Shown: positions 1 to 9,035 of the stretch, one piece after another | Layout: each line of letters starts with the position of its first letter | Position numbering within the stretch: position 1 is the stretch's first letter | Origin: Salipaludibacillus agaradhaerens | Lineage (GTDB): Bacteria > Bacillota > Bacilli > Bacillales > Salisediminibacteriaceae | Direction: 5' to 3' | Assembly: GCF_002019735.1 (NCBI RefSeq) | Contig: NZ_KV917378.1 | Span: 1,576,869-1,640,868, forward strand | DNA: 64,000 nucleotides | Position numbers and translations under genes: made by a program | Notes under the pieces: generated by a model | What the model saw: only the letters and a program-made list of their open reading frames with translations | Told to the model about the DNA's origin: nothing | Databases searched by the model: none

Positions 1-623
1 ACTGGGGTTAAATGTTTGGCTGCTGCCTCCATCACCTTTTTCCCTACCGATGTGCTCCCTGTAAAGAAAATGTAATCAAACTTTTCATTTAAAAGTGCTT
101 GTGATACCTCAACGTCTCCTTCAACGACTGCCACATACTCTTCTGGGAAAGTGGCCACTATGAGATCTCTAATCACAGTACTCGTATTAGGGGTTAATTC
201 GGAAGGCTTTAGGATAGCCGTATTACCAGCCCCTATCGCCCCAATTAAAGGGCCGAGACATAACTGAAAAGGATAATTCCATGGAGAGATAATTAATGTC
301 ACACCATATGGTTCCTTATATATGTAACTTTTTCCTCCCATATGGCTAATCGGGGTCTTAACTTTTCTAGGTTCAGCCCAATAATCCACATTTTTCATCA
401 TATCTTTTAGTTCACTATAAAGAAATCCTATCTCAGTGAAAAATACTTCTTGCTGACCTTTATTTAAATCTTTTTTAAGAGCGTCCATAATATCTTGTTC
501 ACGCTTCTTTATTGCTTCTTTTAGTTTTGTCAACTGGGCTTTACGAAAAGAAAGACCTTTCGTTTCTCCAGAATAAAAGTATTGTTTTTGTTTCTGAATG
601 AGTGACTGAATGGCTTCTCTCAT
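1..623 (-). CDS. Aldehyde dehydrogenase, N-terminal part (cut by window edge)
   Basis: The minus-strand frame from the ATG at 623 runs open to the window edge, giving about 207 residues of the N-terminal cofactor-binding half of a class 3-like aldehyde dehydrogenase (NAD(P)-dependent oxidation of aldehydes to acids). Visible motifs are ISPWNYPFQL, GNTAILKPSE and the nucleotide-fold segment FFTGSTSVGKKV. The catalytic cysteine lies beyond the edge. A GGGGGG ribosome site sits 8 bases before the ATG. It resembles Bacillus YwdH in layout (short N-terminus, no signal), but assignment to a particular aldehyde is not possible. Confidence 0.9.
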   Translation of the reverse strand, partial: MREAIQSLIQKQKQYFYSGETKGLSFRKAQLTKLKEAIKKREQDIMDALKKDLNKGQQEVFFTEIGFLYSELKDMMKNVDYWAEPRKVKTPISHMGGKSYIYKEPYGVTLIISPWNYPFQLCLGPLIGAIGAGNTAILKPSELTPNTSTVIRDLIVATFPEEYVAVVEGDVEVSQALLNEKFDYIFFTGSTSVGKKVMEAAAKHLTP

Positions 624-717
624 TATAATATCCCCCCTGTAATATTATATCTATGTTCCATTGTATAATGTTTTCCCTTAAATATCAGTCGCTAAGCATC
701 GTCAAGATGTTACAACA

Positions 718-747
718 GGACCGCCGTTTAATCGAGCGGTCCTTTTT
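718..747 (+). terminator. Possible hairpin terminator overlapping the end of the M50-like gene
   Basis: GGACCGC (718-724) pairs with GCGGTCC (736-742), followed on the plus strand by CTTTTT. The stem overlaps the stop codon of the minus-strand protease gene. The T run faces the plus strand, on which no gene is seen upstream, so its direction of use is unclear. Confidence 0.4.
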
Positions 748-1207
748 CTGGTCCATATTTCAGCGCATCATAAAACGCTTTCCCATCACTCGGCTTCCCT
801 TCCCCATATTCAACAGGAAGTAAGGCGAAGCACACATAGTACAAGGAGAAATAAACAAATTGGTAAAAAAATAAATGTGGGGGTAAAACCTCAATATGAA
901 TAAGCCCGTTAACTAGTAACACTGTTAGGATATTAAATAATGATCCGCTGAGATACACAATCGCGTGAGTCCAACGGTTATTGACATTTAATTCTTCCAA
1001 CTGAGTCCACGAATCAAGGAAATACACTCTTCGAATTTCAAAATCTCCGTTTTTATACAGTAGTTTCCCTCTACCGATGATAAACTTCATTTTCCCGCCA
1101 AAAAAGTAGGTCATGAGAAAATGCCCGGCCTCGTGAACAAAAGCCACGATAGGAAGTATAATCAGTAATGAAATAACAAGCGTTGGGATATCATCCCATC
1201 CAAACAT
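728..1207 (-). CDS. Small site-2-protease-like membrane protein (M50 family)
   Basis: A 159-aa integral membrane protein with the zinc metalloprotease motif HEAGH at about residues 25-29, inside the first hydrophobic segment (VAFVHEAGHFLMTYFFGG), as in M50 proteases that cut within the membrane. Three or four further hydrophobic segments follow. The LDG-type second motif of full site-2 proteases is not obvious, so it may be a reduced member such as those that manage membrane proteins rather than RseP/SpoIVFB itself. The ATG at 1207 is chosen because GGAGGG lies 6 bases upstream; longer starts (to 1255) lack a ribosome site. Substrate unknown. Confidence 0.75.
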   Translation of the reverse strand: MFGWDDIPTLVISLLIILPIVAFVHEAGHFLMTYFFGGKMKFIIGRGKLLYKNGDFEIRRVYFLDSWTQLEELNVNNRWTHAIVYLSGSLFNILTVLLVNGLIHIEVLPPHLFFYQFVYFSLYYVCFALLPVEYGEGKPSDGKAFYDALKYGPEKGPLD

Positions 1208-1291
1208 ACACATCCCTCCAAGCAAGTTGTCATATGTGACTTGTACCACCGTCACATATGAATCAAACCCCTTAGAAGGTGTTTGATGTGT

Positions 1292-2653
1292 TTAACCATT
1301 ACTTAACTGAACGGCAAAGCTACGTTGAATTTTTAGTAAGCGGAAGGCAAGACACGCCGCACATACGGCTAAACCTAAGATTAATCCAACCCAGTAGCCA
1401 TAAGGTCCGAGAGCGGTATAATTAGCAAGCACCACACCTGTTGGTAAACCAACACCCCAGAAAGCAACAAGGGCCAGTATGAATGGGACATTAACATCTT
1501 TGTAGCCACGCAAAATACCTTGTATAGGGGTATTAATTGCATCAGACAGCTGAAAGAAAATCGAGTAAATCAAAAATTGTTGAATGTAAAATGCCACTTC
1601 AGAATCCACCGTATAAAGCAGTGAGACTGGTTCACGAAGAACATAAATAATGACACACGCCACTAAGCCCATCGCTACAGACAAACCCATCCCGATCTTC
1701 GTATATGATTTAGCATCAACTAGCCTTTTCCCACCAATTTCATACCCGACCGCAATCGTCAATGTAAACGCCATACTCATAGGCAGCATATAAAGCAAAC
1801 TTGCAAAGTTAATTGCGGCTTGATGGGCGGCAATGATGACAGTGCTAAATTGGCTCATAAGAAGCGTGACTGCGGAAAAAATGCTCGTTTCAAAAAAAAT
1901 CGTCAGCCCGATTGGCGTGCCAAGCAATAGCAATTCCTTCCAAACAGTAAAATCCAGGCGGTAAAAAGTAGAGAAAATCTTATAGGCTTTAAATGGTCGA
2001 ACGGTATGAACAAAGTAAATCGTCACGATAAGGATAAACCAATACGTAGCTGCTGACGCATAACCTGCCCCAATGCCCCCTAATTCTGGAAACCCTGCTT
2101 TACCGAAAATAAGTAAATAATTAAACAAAAAATTGACAGGGAGCGCTAGTAAAGTAATGATCATCGTGACACGCGTCTGTCCTAGAGAATCTATAAACCC
2201 TCGGATCGCATTGTACATAAATAGCGGCACCATACCGACGGCCAGACCAATTAAATAATGTTTAGCAATGTAAGCCACTTCCTCTTCTAATGCCATAAAA
2301 TTTAGGACTGGCTCAACGGCAATCAGTCCCACTAAAAAAACGAGAAGTGAGATGGCAAGAGATAAATAAATACTTTGAATTACATAAAAGGATACGCCTT
2401 CTTTTTTTTCCGCACCCATTAACTGAGAAATAATCGGTGGTAAAGCGAGTAAAATTCCTGATACACCTGTCAGTATTGGAACCCAAAGGCTTGAGCCGAT
2501 AGCGACACCAGCTAAATCCTCTGCCCCTGCTCGTCCTGACATCGTCGTATCGATAAAATTCATAGCATATAACCCTACTTGTGTCACAAGGATCGGCCCC
2601 ATGACTAAAAGTAAGAGCTTAATTTTTTCATTCAGTGTATGTGTTTTGTACAT
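1292..2653 (-). CDS. norM: MATE multidrug efflux pump NorM
   Basis: A 453-aa inner-membrane antiporter of the MATE family exporting cationic drugs in exchange for Na+ or H+. About twelve hydrophobic segments are seen, in two related halves. The N-terminus (TLNEKIKLLLLVMGPILVTQ), the segment NFIDTTMSGRAGAEDLAGVA and the loop IRGFIDSLGQTRVTM closely match Bacillus NorM/YojI. The ATG at 2653 is preferred because GGGGGAG precedes it by 8 bases; the extra upstream residues of the open frame are not protein-like. It is divergent from a TetR regulator at 2937, which may control both sides. Confidence 0.92.
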   Translation of the reverse strand: MYKTHTLNEKIKLLLLVMGPILVTQVGLYAMNFIDTTMSGRAGAEDLAGVAIGSSLWVPILTGVSGILLALPPIISQLMGAEKKEGVSFYVIQSIYLSLAISLLVFLVGLIAVEPVLNFMALEEEVAYIAKHYLIGLAVGMVPLFMYNAIRGFIDSLGQTRVTMIITLLALPVNFLFNYLLIFGKAGFPELGGIGAGYASAATYWFILIVTIYFVHTVRPFKAYKIFSTFYRLDFTVWKELLLLGTPIGLTIFFETSIFSAVTLLMSQFSTVIIAAHQAAINFASLLYMLPMSMAFTLTIAVGYEIGGKRLVDAKSYTKIGMGLSVAMGLVACVIIYVLREPVSLLYTVDSEVAFYIQQFLIYSIFFQLSDAINTPIQGILRGYKDVNVPFILALVAFWGVGLPTGVVLANYTALGPYGYWVGLILGLAVCAACLAFRLLKIQRSFAVQLSNG

Positions 2654-2848
2654 TCTCGTTCTCCCCCATGTTTCGTTACGACAATCATCACCTGCTTTTA
2701 GCAAGTGGCTAACGTTCCTGTCTTTAATCAACTATGTATTTTAACATATTTTACTGATTAAGTACGCTCTTCTTTCTTTTTGTGAAAAACATTATTTTTG
2801 GCGGCGTTACGACCGGATTATTTACAACCATTCAACCATAAAATGACT

Positions 2849-2877
2849 TGCTCCATCATTTTTTCAATGGTAAACTA
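2849..2877 (+). promoter_or_regulatory. Candidate promoter for the TetR-exporter operon
   Basis: TTGCTC and TAAACT lie 17 bases apart about 60 bases before the TetR start and just upstream of an inverted repeat, as expected for an autoregulated promoter. Matched by eye only. Confidence 0.4.
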
Positions 2878-2884
2878 CACAATG

Positions 2885-2906
2885 AACTAACTATCGTTCG
2901 TTAGTT
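2885..2906. promoter_or_regulatory. Inverted-repeat operator, probably for the TetR regulator
   Basis: AACTAAC (2885-2891) and GTTAGTT (2900-2906) form a perfect 7-bp dyad separated by 8 bases, between the divergent norM and tetR genes and about 30 bases before the tetR start. Size and position fit a TetR-family binding site; the inner bases ATCGTTCG resemble sites of AcrR-like regulators. Inference from sequence only. Confidence 0.65.
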
Positions 2907-2936
2907 TTAGTTTATCACGTTTTAAGGAGGTTGGCG

Positions 2937-3509
2937 ATGAAAACGTCAGAACAGCTTTTGCACGTAGCCCTTCAGCATTTTGCTGAACATGGTTACGAAG
3001 GAGCAAGCTTAGCACGCATGGCTGACGAGGTGGGGATTAAAAAAGCATCTATTTATAATCACTATCAAAATAAAGATGCGCTGTTTTTTTCTGCCGTAGA
3101 GTATGTTTATGAGGCTTATTTAAACTACTTAAAACGTTCATTAGAGACCAATAAATCCTTACCTACAGAAGATCGGCTATACATGATTTTAGAGGATCTT
3201 TCACATTATTTAAGTACTGAAACTGAAGGAAAGTTTTATTTCCATTTCATTCTTTTTCCACCCCCAGCTCTTGAGAAAAATGTGCATGCGCAATTTCTAC
3301 AATTTGAAAAAGAGTGCGATAAGTTGCTTGCCCCCCTTTTTCAAACATTACACAATAAGCACGCGCACCAAACTACTGTACGCGAAAGGCTCGATGCTTT
3401 TTATTGCCTTCTCGATGGGTTGGCTACACAAATGTCTTATTATGATAAGGAGACTTGCGATCGAAAAAGGCAGTCATCTTGGAAACACTTCATCGCTGGC
3501 TTTATGTAA
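2937..3509 (+). CDS. TetR/AcrR family transcriptional regulator
   Basis: A 190-aa dimeric repressor. The helix-turn-helix lies at about residues 20-50 (ASLARMADEVGIKKASIYNHYQNKDALF), with the typical TetR YxHYxNKxxL ending. The ligand-binding C-terminal part is all helical and diverged. The ATG at 2937 has AGGAGG 6 bases upstream; a TTG at 2931 would sit directly against the ribosome site. It is co-directional with, and 22 bases from, a small multidrug export protein and divergent from norM, so drug efflux is its likely regulon. A dyad at 2885-2906 is the likely autoregulatory operator. Confidence 0.9.
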   Translation: MKTSEQLLHVALQHFAEHGYEGASLARMADEVGIKKASIYNHYQNKDALFFSAVEYVYEAYLNYLKRSLETNKSLPTEDRLYMILEDLSHYLSTETEGKFYFHFILFPPPALEKNVHAQFLQFEKECDKLLAPLFQTLHNKHAHQTTVRERLDAFYCLLDGLATQMSYYDKETCDRKRQSSWKHFIAGFM

Positions 3510-3531
3510 TCGATGAGAAGGGAGTCACCTC

Positions 3532-4071
3532 ATGATAGAACTACTTTGGCAATATATACTCATTTTCATTATGGCCGCCACGCCATGGCTCGAGATACTC
3601 ATCGTCATTCCAATCGGGATCGGCATGGGACTTCATCCGATAATGGTTGGCATCGTGTCTTATATAGGGAACTTTCTTCCGATTATTTTAATCGTATATA
3701 CGTTAAGCTTTATTAAAAGAACACGTATTTATCAACAGTGGCAGCTAAAACGCCATAATAAAAAACAACTTAAGATGCAAATGGAAGAGCACTCTGTGAA
3801 GAAGCAAGAGGAAAATCGCGTAAAAGAAGAAAAAAGAGCACGTCGACAACAACGGGCTAAAACGATTTTCTATTCGTATGGGCTACCTGGCCTTGCGTTT
3901 TTAGGACCATTAGTGACAGGCATTCACTTAGCTACGATTATTGCGCTTACGTTAAAAGCAAACAAAAGGCATACGACCGTATGGATGGGAGTTGGCTTAG
4001 GCGTGTGGACGATCTGCATAACAGTGGCTAGTTACTATAGTATCGATTGGATCGTTAACATCGTTTCATAG
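3532..4071 (+). CDS. Small multi-drug export family membrane protein
   Basis: A 179-aa membrane protein matching the small multi-drug export family (COG2426). Two hydrophobic segments with the family signature ATPWLEILIVIPIGIGMGL come first, then a long charged cytoplasmic segment (about residues 63-105, rich in K, R, E, Q), then two more membrane segments (LPGLAFLGPLVTGIHLATIIAL). A ribosome site AAGGGAG precedes the ATG. It follows the TetR gene by 22 bases and ends at a terminator, so the two form an operon. The family name comes from early annotation and its transport substrate is not established. Confidence 0.8.
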   Translation: MIELLWQYILIFIMAATPWLEILIVIPIGIGMGLHPIMVGIVSYIGNFLPIILIVYTLSFIKRTRIYQQWQLKRHNKKQLKMQMEEHSVKKQEENRVKEEKRARRQQRAKTIFYSYGLPGLAFLGPLVTGIHLATIIALTLKANKRHTTVWMGVGLGVWTICITVASYYSIDWIVNIVS

Positions 4072-4106
4072 ACATTAGAGGTAAAGATAAAGTAACAGAT
4101 CTAAAG

Positions 4107-4134
4107 GGTAGGTGACGACCACCTATTCTTTTTT
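4107..4134 (+). terminator. Rho-independent terminator of the tetR-exporter operon
   Basis: TAGGTG and CACCTA pair around a short loop (stem about 4109-4125) and are followed by TTCTTTTTT, 40 bases after the exporter stop codon. Confidence 0.8.
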
Positions 4135-4172
4135 GGAGTGGTAAGCTTACTACAGCTTTTGAGCTATGACTG

Positions 4173-4505
4173 TTACCATTCATCATCTCCAACTGTTTCT
4201 AGAAACCAGCCTTCATGAAAAGCCCCCCGCCTTTCTGATTTATCTGAGCGAATACTTTCTAATTCGACTTTTGAGTACCCGTGCCGTTCAGCGAGACAAT
4301 AAATGATTTCTAATAAATCCGCTAACTCTTCAATCGCTTGTTCTGGGTTTTGTGCTTCGAGATATTCTTTCATTTCCTCTTTCAGCTTTTCTTTCGCTTC
4401 TTTAATAAAATCCTCTCCAGAAATTCGCCGATACATGACTTTTTGGCCATTCATTTCAATAATTTCTGGAATTTTATCTCTCACCAATTTATGATAAGAC
4501 GGCAT
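4173..4505 (-). CDS. MazG-like nucleotide pyrophosphohydrolase
   Basis: A 110-aa all-alpha NTP pyrophosphohydrolase of the phosphoribosyl-ATP-pyrophosphatase-like group (COG4997). The start MPSYHKLVRDKIPEII is typical. The metal-binding acidic residues are seen as KEEMKEYLE (about 42-50) and EELADLLEII (about 59-68), the EExxE / ExxD pattern of the MazG fold. It probably hydrolyses abnormal or surplus NTPs (house-cleaning). GGGGGG precedes the ATG by 7 bases. Stand-alone gene; flanks give no further clue. Confidence 0.85.
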   Translation of the reverse strand: MPSYHKLVRDKIPEIIEMNGQKVMYRRISGEDFIKEAKEKLKEEMKEYLEAQNPEQAIEELADLLEIIYCLAERHGYSKVELESIRSDKSERRGAFHEGWFLETVGDDEW

Positions 4506-5297
4506 GAGTATCCCCCCTGTTTCTCAATTTAATAAATTCTTCCCCTTCATACTAGCATCCATTTAATAGACAAAATACACTTGCGAAAAACAAATAATAT
4601 ATGAACGTGTACTCCAGACTGCCGCTTTTCCGAGGATGCTTCTTTCACTATTGTCTTACTGTTACTACATTCGACGCTTCGTGAGTGATTCCTTTTTAAA
4701 TATTTCGACATCTTGATGCATAAGAATAGAGACTTGATTTGCGTCCTTAGTATGACCTTTAATGAAAGGTTAATGGAATTAGTCATCAAAGACACGTTAC
4801 ACCTTGATAGATGTAAACTAACCTAGAATCAATGATTTTTAACGTATGATGTAATGGTTTTGGCATGAATTTGAGCGACTAATTTTTTTATACACATCTA
4901 AATACAATGTTTTAATATGCTATCCAAATAATTGATTTTTTTACAAAAACATTGCCCATATGACATTTTTAGTGTATTCTTTTCCATGAATTTATTAGTG
5001 AAATTGGACAGGTTACCACACAACTTATCCATTAAAGGGCTTTTTCTTTGCAAAATATGTCTTTATTAAAGATTATGAACCTGCTAGAAATTGATAATTT
5101 GATTAAAATTCATGAAAAAGCTGTTCAAACCATTAATCATAAGGTAGAACTTTGGTGCTAAGGTTGATACGAATATTCGGAAATACCAGTAAAAATACAT
5201 TGTATGAAGAGATTGTATGGGAGTCCAAGTAATTAACTATAATATTCTGAGAACGTTTATGTATTCATTTACAATATTCTAAAAAGTTGGTGTCCAT
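4506..5297. other. Gene-poor, AT-rich stretch with a remnant of the large repeat
   Basis: No convincing gene. Around 5008-5055 the words GGTTACC, ACTTATCCATTA and CTTTTTCTTTGCA recur in the same order at 26240-26290 and 37313-37355, so this is a short truncated copy of the large repeat described there. A 28-codon open frame (5075-5161, starting MNLLEIDNLIKIH) has no clear ribosome site and may be a gene fragment. Confidence 0.5.
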
Positions 5298-5567
5298 ATG
5301 ATACTTTTTGATGATACCCTACATATGCATGTAGGGTATTACGAAGGTGGTAACGATATAGAAGGTATTTTTTTAAAAGTTTATGAGAAAGATATTTGGT
5401 GTTTATTTTACAATGATGATATGTATAAGACAAAAATTTCAAACAAAAGTATTTATCCATTTATAGATCCTTTTGGGCATCTTGTGGGAATCTATACTAT
5501 CTCCGAAACAGAATTAACACTAGAAAAGGGAAATTACTACTTCAAAAAATTTCTGGATTCCTTATAA
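5298..5567 (+). CDS. Orphan small protein, unknown function
   Basis: An 89-aa soluble protein with no recognised domain. It is acidic and aromatic-rich (HMHVGYYEGGNDIEGIF, DPFGHLVGIYTISETEL), and looks like a small beta-rich domain rather than random translation. Only a weak GGTG lies before the ATG. A strong terminator follows directly, which supports transcription. A 28-codon fragment lies 140 bases upstream. Small immunity proteins of polymorphic-toxin loci can look like this and are often left orphaned, but nothing here proves it. Confidence 0.5.
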   Translation: MILFDDTLHMHVGYYEGGNDIEGIFLKVYEKDIWCLFYNDDMYKTKISNKSIYPFIDPFGHLVGIYTISETELTLEKGNYYFKKFLDSL

Positions 5568-5575
5568 TTATAGAA

Positions 5576-5608
5576 GAGGCTGGGATAAAAACCAGCCTCT
5601 ATTTTATA
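5576..5608 (+). terminator. Rho-independent terminator
   Basis: GAGGCTGG (5576-5583) and CCAGCCTC (5592-5599) form a perfect 8-bp stem followed by TATTTTA, 9 bases after the orphan gene's stop. Confidence 0.85.
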
Positions 5609-5645
5609 CCAATTTTAAGGGCGTACCTATCAAGGTGAACGTGTC

Positions 5646-6290
5646 TCATTTCTTATTTTTAGTGAGCATTTTTCGCCACGACGTTGCTAAATAGGGGTCT
5701 TCTGATACTTGTTCAATAACCATCTTATCTTTGCAGCGCTTATAGTAAACATCATTTACCATGGCAATAGAAAAGGTCGTATGTCTTTCTTGAAAAATAA
5801 GTGGTTCTTTTACTGACACTGTCCCTTCCTTGAGAACCCGTAAATAATAACCTGAAAAACCCGTTTCTATGACGCGCTTTGGTAGATCTGGTACTTCAAA
5901 TTTCTTAGCAAGCTTATGACACGGCATACGCGGTTGAGACACTTGAACGACAGCCTCACCCCACTTAAACGTATCCCCTATGTGAATCTCTTGTTCAGTT
6001 CCTCCAGCAATAGTAAGGTTTTCTCCAAATGCCCCATAAGAGATCGTGTTGTCAAGGTGTTTCTCCCAATAAGGGTAATGGTCGTAAGAATACACACAAA
6101 CAGCTTTATCAGGCCCTCCATGATGAACTAAATCTGCTTGTCCGTCTCCTGTTAATTGTTCTTGAGATAGATAAATCTCCTCGTCCACTGGCCGTTTGAC
6201 AATTCCTGAGATCACTGTTTGACCTAAACCAGTGAGCGTCTGTGGTTTCCCGATGTTTAACGCCATAATGCTTAGTCCTTCTTTTACCAT
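5646..6290 (-). CDS. yflK: MOSC domain protein, YflK/YiiM-like
   Basis: A 214-aa MOSC-domain protein with a C-terminal three-helix extension. The MOSC core includes VHHGGPDKAVCVYSYDHYPYW and GAFGENLTIAG, and the conserved cysteine of the family is in QPRMPCHKLAKKF. Relatives (YiiM, YcbX, mARC) handle molybdenum cofactor substrates and reduce N-hydroxylated compounds such as 6-hydroxylaminopurine; which reaction this one performs is not visible. The ATG at 6290 follows AAAGGAGG by 8 bases; the open frame reaches 6326 but would overlap the upstream gene. It lies 28 bases after an acyl-CoA dehydrogenase, probably one operon. Confidence 0.85.
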   Translation of the reverse strand: MVKEGLSIMALNIGKPQTLTGLGQTVISGIVKRPVDEEIYLSQEQLTGDGQADLVHHGGPDKAVCVYSYDHYPYWEKHLDNTISYGAFGENLTIAGGTEQEIHIGDTFKWGEAVVQVSQPRMPCHKLAKKFEVPDLPKRVIETGFSGYYLRVLKEGTVSVKEPLIFQERHTTFSIAMVNDVYYKRCKDKMVIEQVSEDPYLATSWRKMLTKNKK

Positions 6291-6318
6291 CGTTACCGCC
6301 TCCTTTATAGGATATGAA

Positions 6319-7482
6319 TTAGTCAAAAGCCCTTCTAGCCAATGCCGCGGTTGTTAAATCATCTGAAGGTGGATTATGCAACCCTGCCCTCACATCACGG
6401 TAATACCGTTCAAAATGATGTGCTTTATGCAAGCTATAGCCACCTGCAATTCGCATGCTTAGATCAACTACTTTAACTGCCGCATTCGTACATATCGTTT
6501 TCACAGCGGCCAATTCCTCTCCAAGGCCCGGTCGATACTCGGGCATGTTATCCCATACTTCTGCAATATGGTACATAAAATGTCGTGCACTCATAAGTTC
6601 CAGATCCATTTCTGCAACTTTACGGCGAACTTCTGGTACTTCACTAATAGGATGCGACAAGCTATTTGGCTGATAAGATTTAGCGAAAGCCACCGCTTCA
6701 TCCCTCGCTGCTTGGGCAATTCCTAAATAGCATGCTGGAATATGAAGTAGCCATCCTTGAGGACTTTTTCCATGTCCAGCATCTTTCACAGCTACGAGTG
6801 CCTGATGATTCACTAATACATTCTTTAAGTGCAAATCATCACTACGGGTACTCCTCATGCCTAATGTCTCCCATGTTTCTTCAATCTCTACTCCAGCTGT
6901 TTGCGCCGGTATTAAAAATTCACCGACTCTATCCTCACCTTTCATTGCCGCTGTTACGATAAAATAATCTAACGCTGGTGCGAGAGAGGTATATGTTTTA
7001 GAGCCGTTTATTCGCCAGCCCTCTGCTGATTTGGTAGCAGTTGTTTCAGGCATCCCGCCTCGTGCTGGACTTCCGGTCGCCTTCTCTGACGCTGCTGCAT
7101 TTATCAAGATATGATCGTCTACAGCTTCACGACAAATAGCTTCAAACATTGCTTCTTCCCATTTTCTCGTCTGCCTTAACTGCATGATTAACCCGTTATG
7201 CCAACCTAAAGAGAGAGCCGTTGGTCCATCCCCTTTAGCTATTGTTTCTTGTACAATTAACAATTCATAAAGCGAGGCTTCCTTTCCACCCCACTTAGCT
7301 GGAACAGTTAACGTCGTTAATTCTGCTTTCTTAAGCTCGGCCATATTCTCAAACGGAAAACAAGCCTCTCGATCATTTTTAATCGCTCTTTCCTTAAATG
7401 GCTCACTCACTCGTGACGCCAATTGATAAAACGTACGCTGTCTTTCTCTTTTCAACAATTTTTCAGTCGTTTTAGTTATCAT
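6319..7482 (-). CDS. ydbM: Acyl-CoA dehydrogenase family flavoprotein, YdbM-like
   Basis: A 387-aa FAD-dependent protein with the three-domain acyl-CoA dehydrogenase layout: helical N-domain, beta domain (NAAASEKATGSP, GWRINGSKTYTSL) and C-terminal helical domain (CYLGIAQAARDEAVAF, MRIAGGYSLHKAHHFERYYRD). The pattern is nearer to YdbM and the SfnB/DszC-type desulfurisation flavoproteins than to beta-oxidation enzymes. In B. subtilis ydbM is, as far as I recall, under the cysteine regulator CymR, which suggests sulfur metabolism; no such site was identified here. The pairing with the MOSC protein could point to oxidised or sulfurated substrates (inference). Confidence 0.85.
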   Translation of the reverse strand: MITKTTEKLLKRERQRTFYQLASRVSEPFKERAIKNDREACFPFENMAELKKAELTTLTVPAKWGGKEASLYELLIVQETIAKGDGPTALSLGWHNGLIMQLRQTRKWEEAMFEAICREAVDDHILINAAASEKATGSPARGGMPETTATKSAEGWRINGSKTYTSLAPALDYFIVTAAMKGEDRVGEFLIPAQTAGVEIEETWETLGMRSTRSDDLHLKNVLVNHQALVAVKDAGHGKSPQGWLLHIPACYLGIAQAARDEAVAFAKSYQPNSLSHPISEVPEVRRKVAEMDLELMSARHFMYHIAEVWDNMPEYRPGLGEELAAVKTICTNAAVKVVDLSMRIAGGYSLHKAHHFERYYRDVRAGLHNPPSDDLTTAALARRAFD

Positions 7483-7529
7483 GTTCCAACCTCTCCTTGT
7501 TCTTCCACTATAAATAAACGTTTATAAAA

Positions 7530-7614
7530 CGAACCTTCAATCAGTGGGAGTTTTCGTTCTTCTCCCACTGATTGGTAGTTGAGTGAATCAGGACATTAGC
7601 GTCCGTTATCTGTG
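7530..7614 (+). repeat. Structured mobile repeat, copy A (internally deleted)
   Basis: An 85-bp shortened copy. It keeps the left hairpin (CAATCAGTGGGAG with CTCCCACTGATTG) and the right end (GCGTCCGTTATCTGTG) but lacks the middle. ATAAAA flanks it exactly on both sides (7524-7529 and 7615-7620), as a target-site duplication would. It lies between divergent ydbM and mreBH genes. Confidence 0.85.
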
Positions 7615-7823
7615 ATAAAAGTATAAACAAAAAAACTCTTTGGCGAAACATTACTGCCTAACAATTATATGACAATCTTCACAGTTGTTTGCTATATTTC
7701 CCGGGAAATCTCCTCGAATTCCACACATTTTCAACATTTATCTTACTAAAGACCCCTATAAAACGACCATGTATGAAGAATGATTATGTAGTAACACCAA
7801 ACGTGATACTGGAGGAATGTAGG

Positions 7824-8834
7824 ATGTTTTCAACTATACAAATCGGCATTGATTTAGGAACTGCCAATTTACTTGTTTATACAAAAAATAAAGGGATGAT
7901 CATTAACGAACCGTCCGTGGTAGCTATCGACACACATACGAATGCAGTGCTTGCTGTAGGAGAAGAAGCGAAACGTATGGTAGGTAAAACACCGGAAAAT
8001 ATCGTGGCTATTCGTCCGTTAAAAGATGGCGTCATTGCTGACTATCAAGTGACCACAGATATGCTTAAGCATATTATGAAAAAAGTATCTAAAAAGCTGG
8101 GAACCCCTCTACGAAAACCTAACGTGGTCGTTTGTACGCCTTCAGGCTCCACGTCCGTTGAAAGGAGAGCGATTTCTGACGCTGTTAAACAGTGCGGTGC
8201 TAAAGACGTTCAATTAATTGAAGAACCTGTTGCCGCTGCAATAGGTGCTGATCTCCCTGTTGAAGAGCCGATTGCAAACGTGATCGTTGATATAGGCGGT
8301 GGCACGACTGAAGTTGCTATCATTTCCTTCGGCGGTGTGGTCTCCTGTCATTCCATTAGAACAGGAGGCGATCAGCTTGATGAGGATATCGTGCAATTCG
8401 TCCGAAAAAAATACAATTTGATGATCGGTCCTAGAACGGCAGAGAATATCAAAATGGAAATTGGATTTGCCCTTGTTGAGCATGAGGAGCTTACGATGGC
8501 TATTCGAGGACGAGACCTTGTAAGCGGCCTCCCAAAAACAATTGATATCTCCTCATACGAAATACAAGAAGCAATTAAAGAATCACTTTTATCCGTTCTA
8601 GAAGCGATTAGAGCGACGTTAGAGGACTGCCCTCCTGAGTTAAGTGGTGATATCGTCGACCGTGGCGTTATTTTAACAGGGGGCGGCGCGTTATTAAATG
8701 GTATGGAAGATTGGTTATCTAATGAAATTGTTGTCCCTGTGCATATCGCACCAAGTCCATTAGAATCTGTCGCCATCGGGACAGGGCGTTCTTTAGTCAT
8801 GATGCAACGCATTCAAACATTAAAACAGCGTTAA
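7824..8834 (+). CDS. mreBH: Actin-like cell-shape protein MreBH
   Basis: A 336-aa bacterial actin that forms membrane-associated filaments and guides the cell wall machinery; in B. subtilis MreBH positions the hydrolase LytE. The actin-type phosphate loops are visible as [13 protein letters not shown] (about 5-17) and [17 protein letters not shown] (about 156-172), with [12 protein letters not shown] near the C-terminus. The start [19 protein letters not shown] and the overall sequence are nearer MreBH than Mbl or MreB. GGAGG lies 8 bases before the ATG at 7824; the open frame extends upstream to 7689 but that part is not conserved-looking. In B. subtilis the gene belongs to the SigI stress regulon; no clear SigI promoter was seen. 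Confidence 0.93.
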   Translation: MFSTIQIGIDLGTANLLVYTKNKGMIINEPSVVAIDTHTNAVLAVGEEAKRMVGKTPENIVAIRPLKDGVIADYQVTTDMLKHIMKKVSKKLGTPLRKPNVVVCTPSGSTSVERRAISDAVKQCGAKDVQLIEEPVAAAIGADLPVEEPIANVIVDIGGGTTEVAIISFGGVVSCHSIRTGGDQLDEDIVQFVRKKYNLMIGPRTAENIKMEIGFALVEHEELTMAIRGRDLVSGLPKTIDISSYEIQEAIKESLLSVLEAIRATLEDCPPELSGDIVDRGVILTGGGALLNGMEDWLSNEIVVPVHIAPSPLESVAIGTGRSLVMMQRIQTLKQR

Positions 8835-8897
8835 AATATTCTTATATGACTTCCTCTAAATCGGTGAGGTCGATTAGGTTAACTCATAAGCGTCAAG

Positions 8898-8950
8898 TCA
8901 CGGTTGCACCTTTTTTAACGGCGTAACCGTGAGCCCTTTTTATATCCTTC
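8898..8950 (+). terminator. Terminator downstream of mreBH
   Basis: TCACGGTT (8898-8905) and AACCGTGA (8935-8942) pair over a long loop, followed by GCCCTTTTT. Confidence 0.65.
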
Positions 8951-8992
8951 ATAAACTCTTAAAATTGTCTAACAACTAATACAGAGCTTTCT

Positions 8993-9031
8993 CATAAGAG
9001 GTTATTTATGAGAAAGCCCTGTCCACTTTTA
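8993..9031. terminator. Hairpin between convergent mreBH and carbonic anhydrase genes
   Basis: AGAGCTTTCTCATAA pairs with TTATGAGAAAGCCCT around a short loop. The T run is weak on both strands; it may end the minus-strand carbonic anhydrase transcript. Confidence 0.45.
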
Positions 9032-9035
9032 TCAA

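Noticed and set aside
4547-4795. 82-codon minus frame
   Set aside because: No ribosome site, basic low-complexity composition, in a decayed stretch.
7740-7790. SigI promoter before mreBH
   Set aside because: ACCCC and CGA occur but only about 7 bases apart, far too close.
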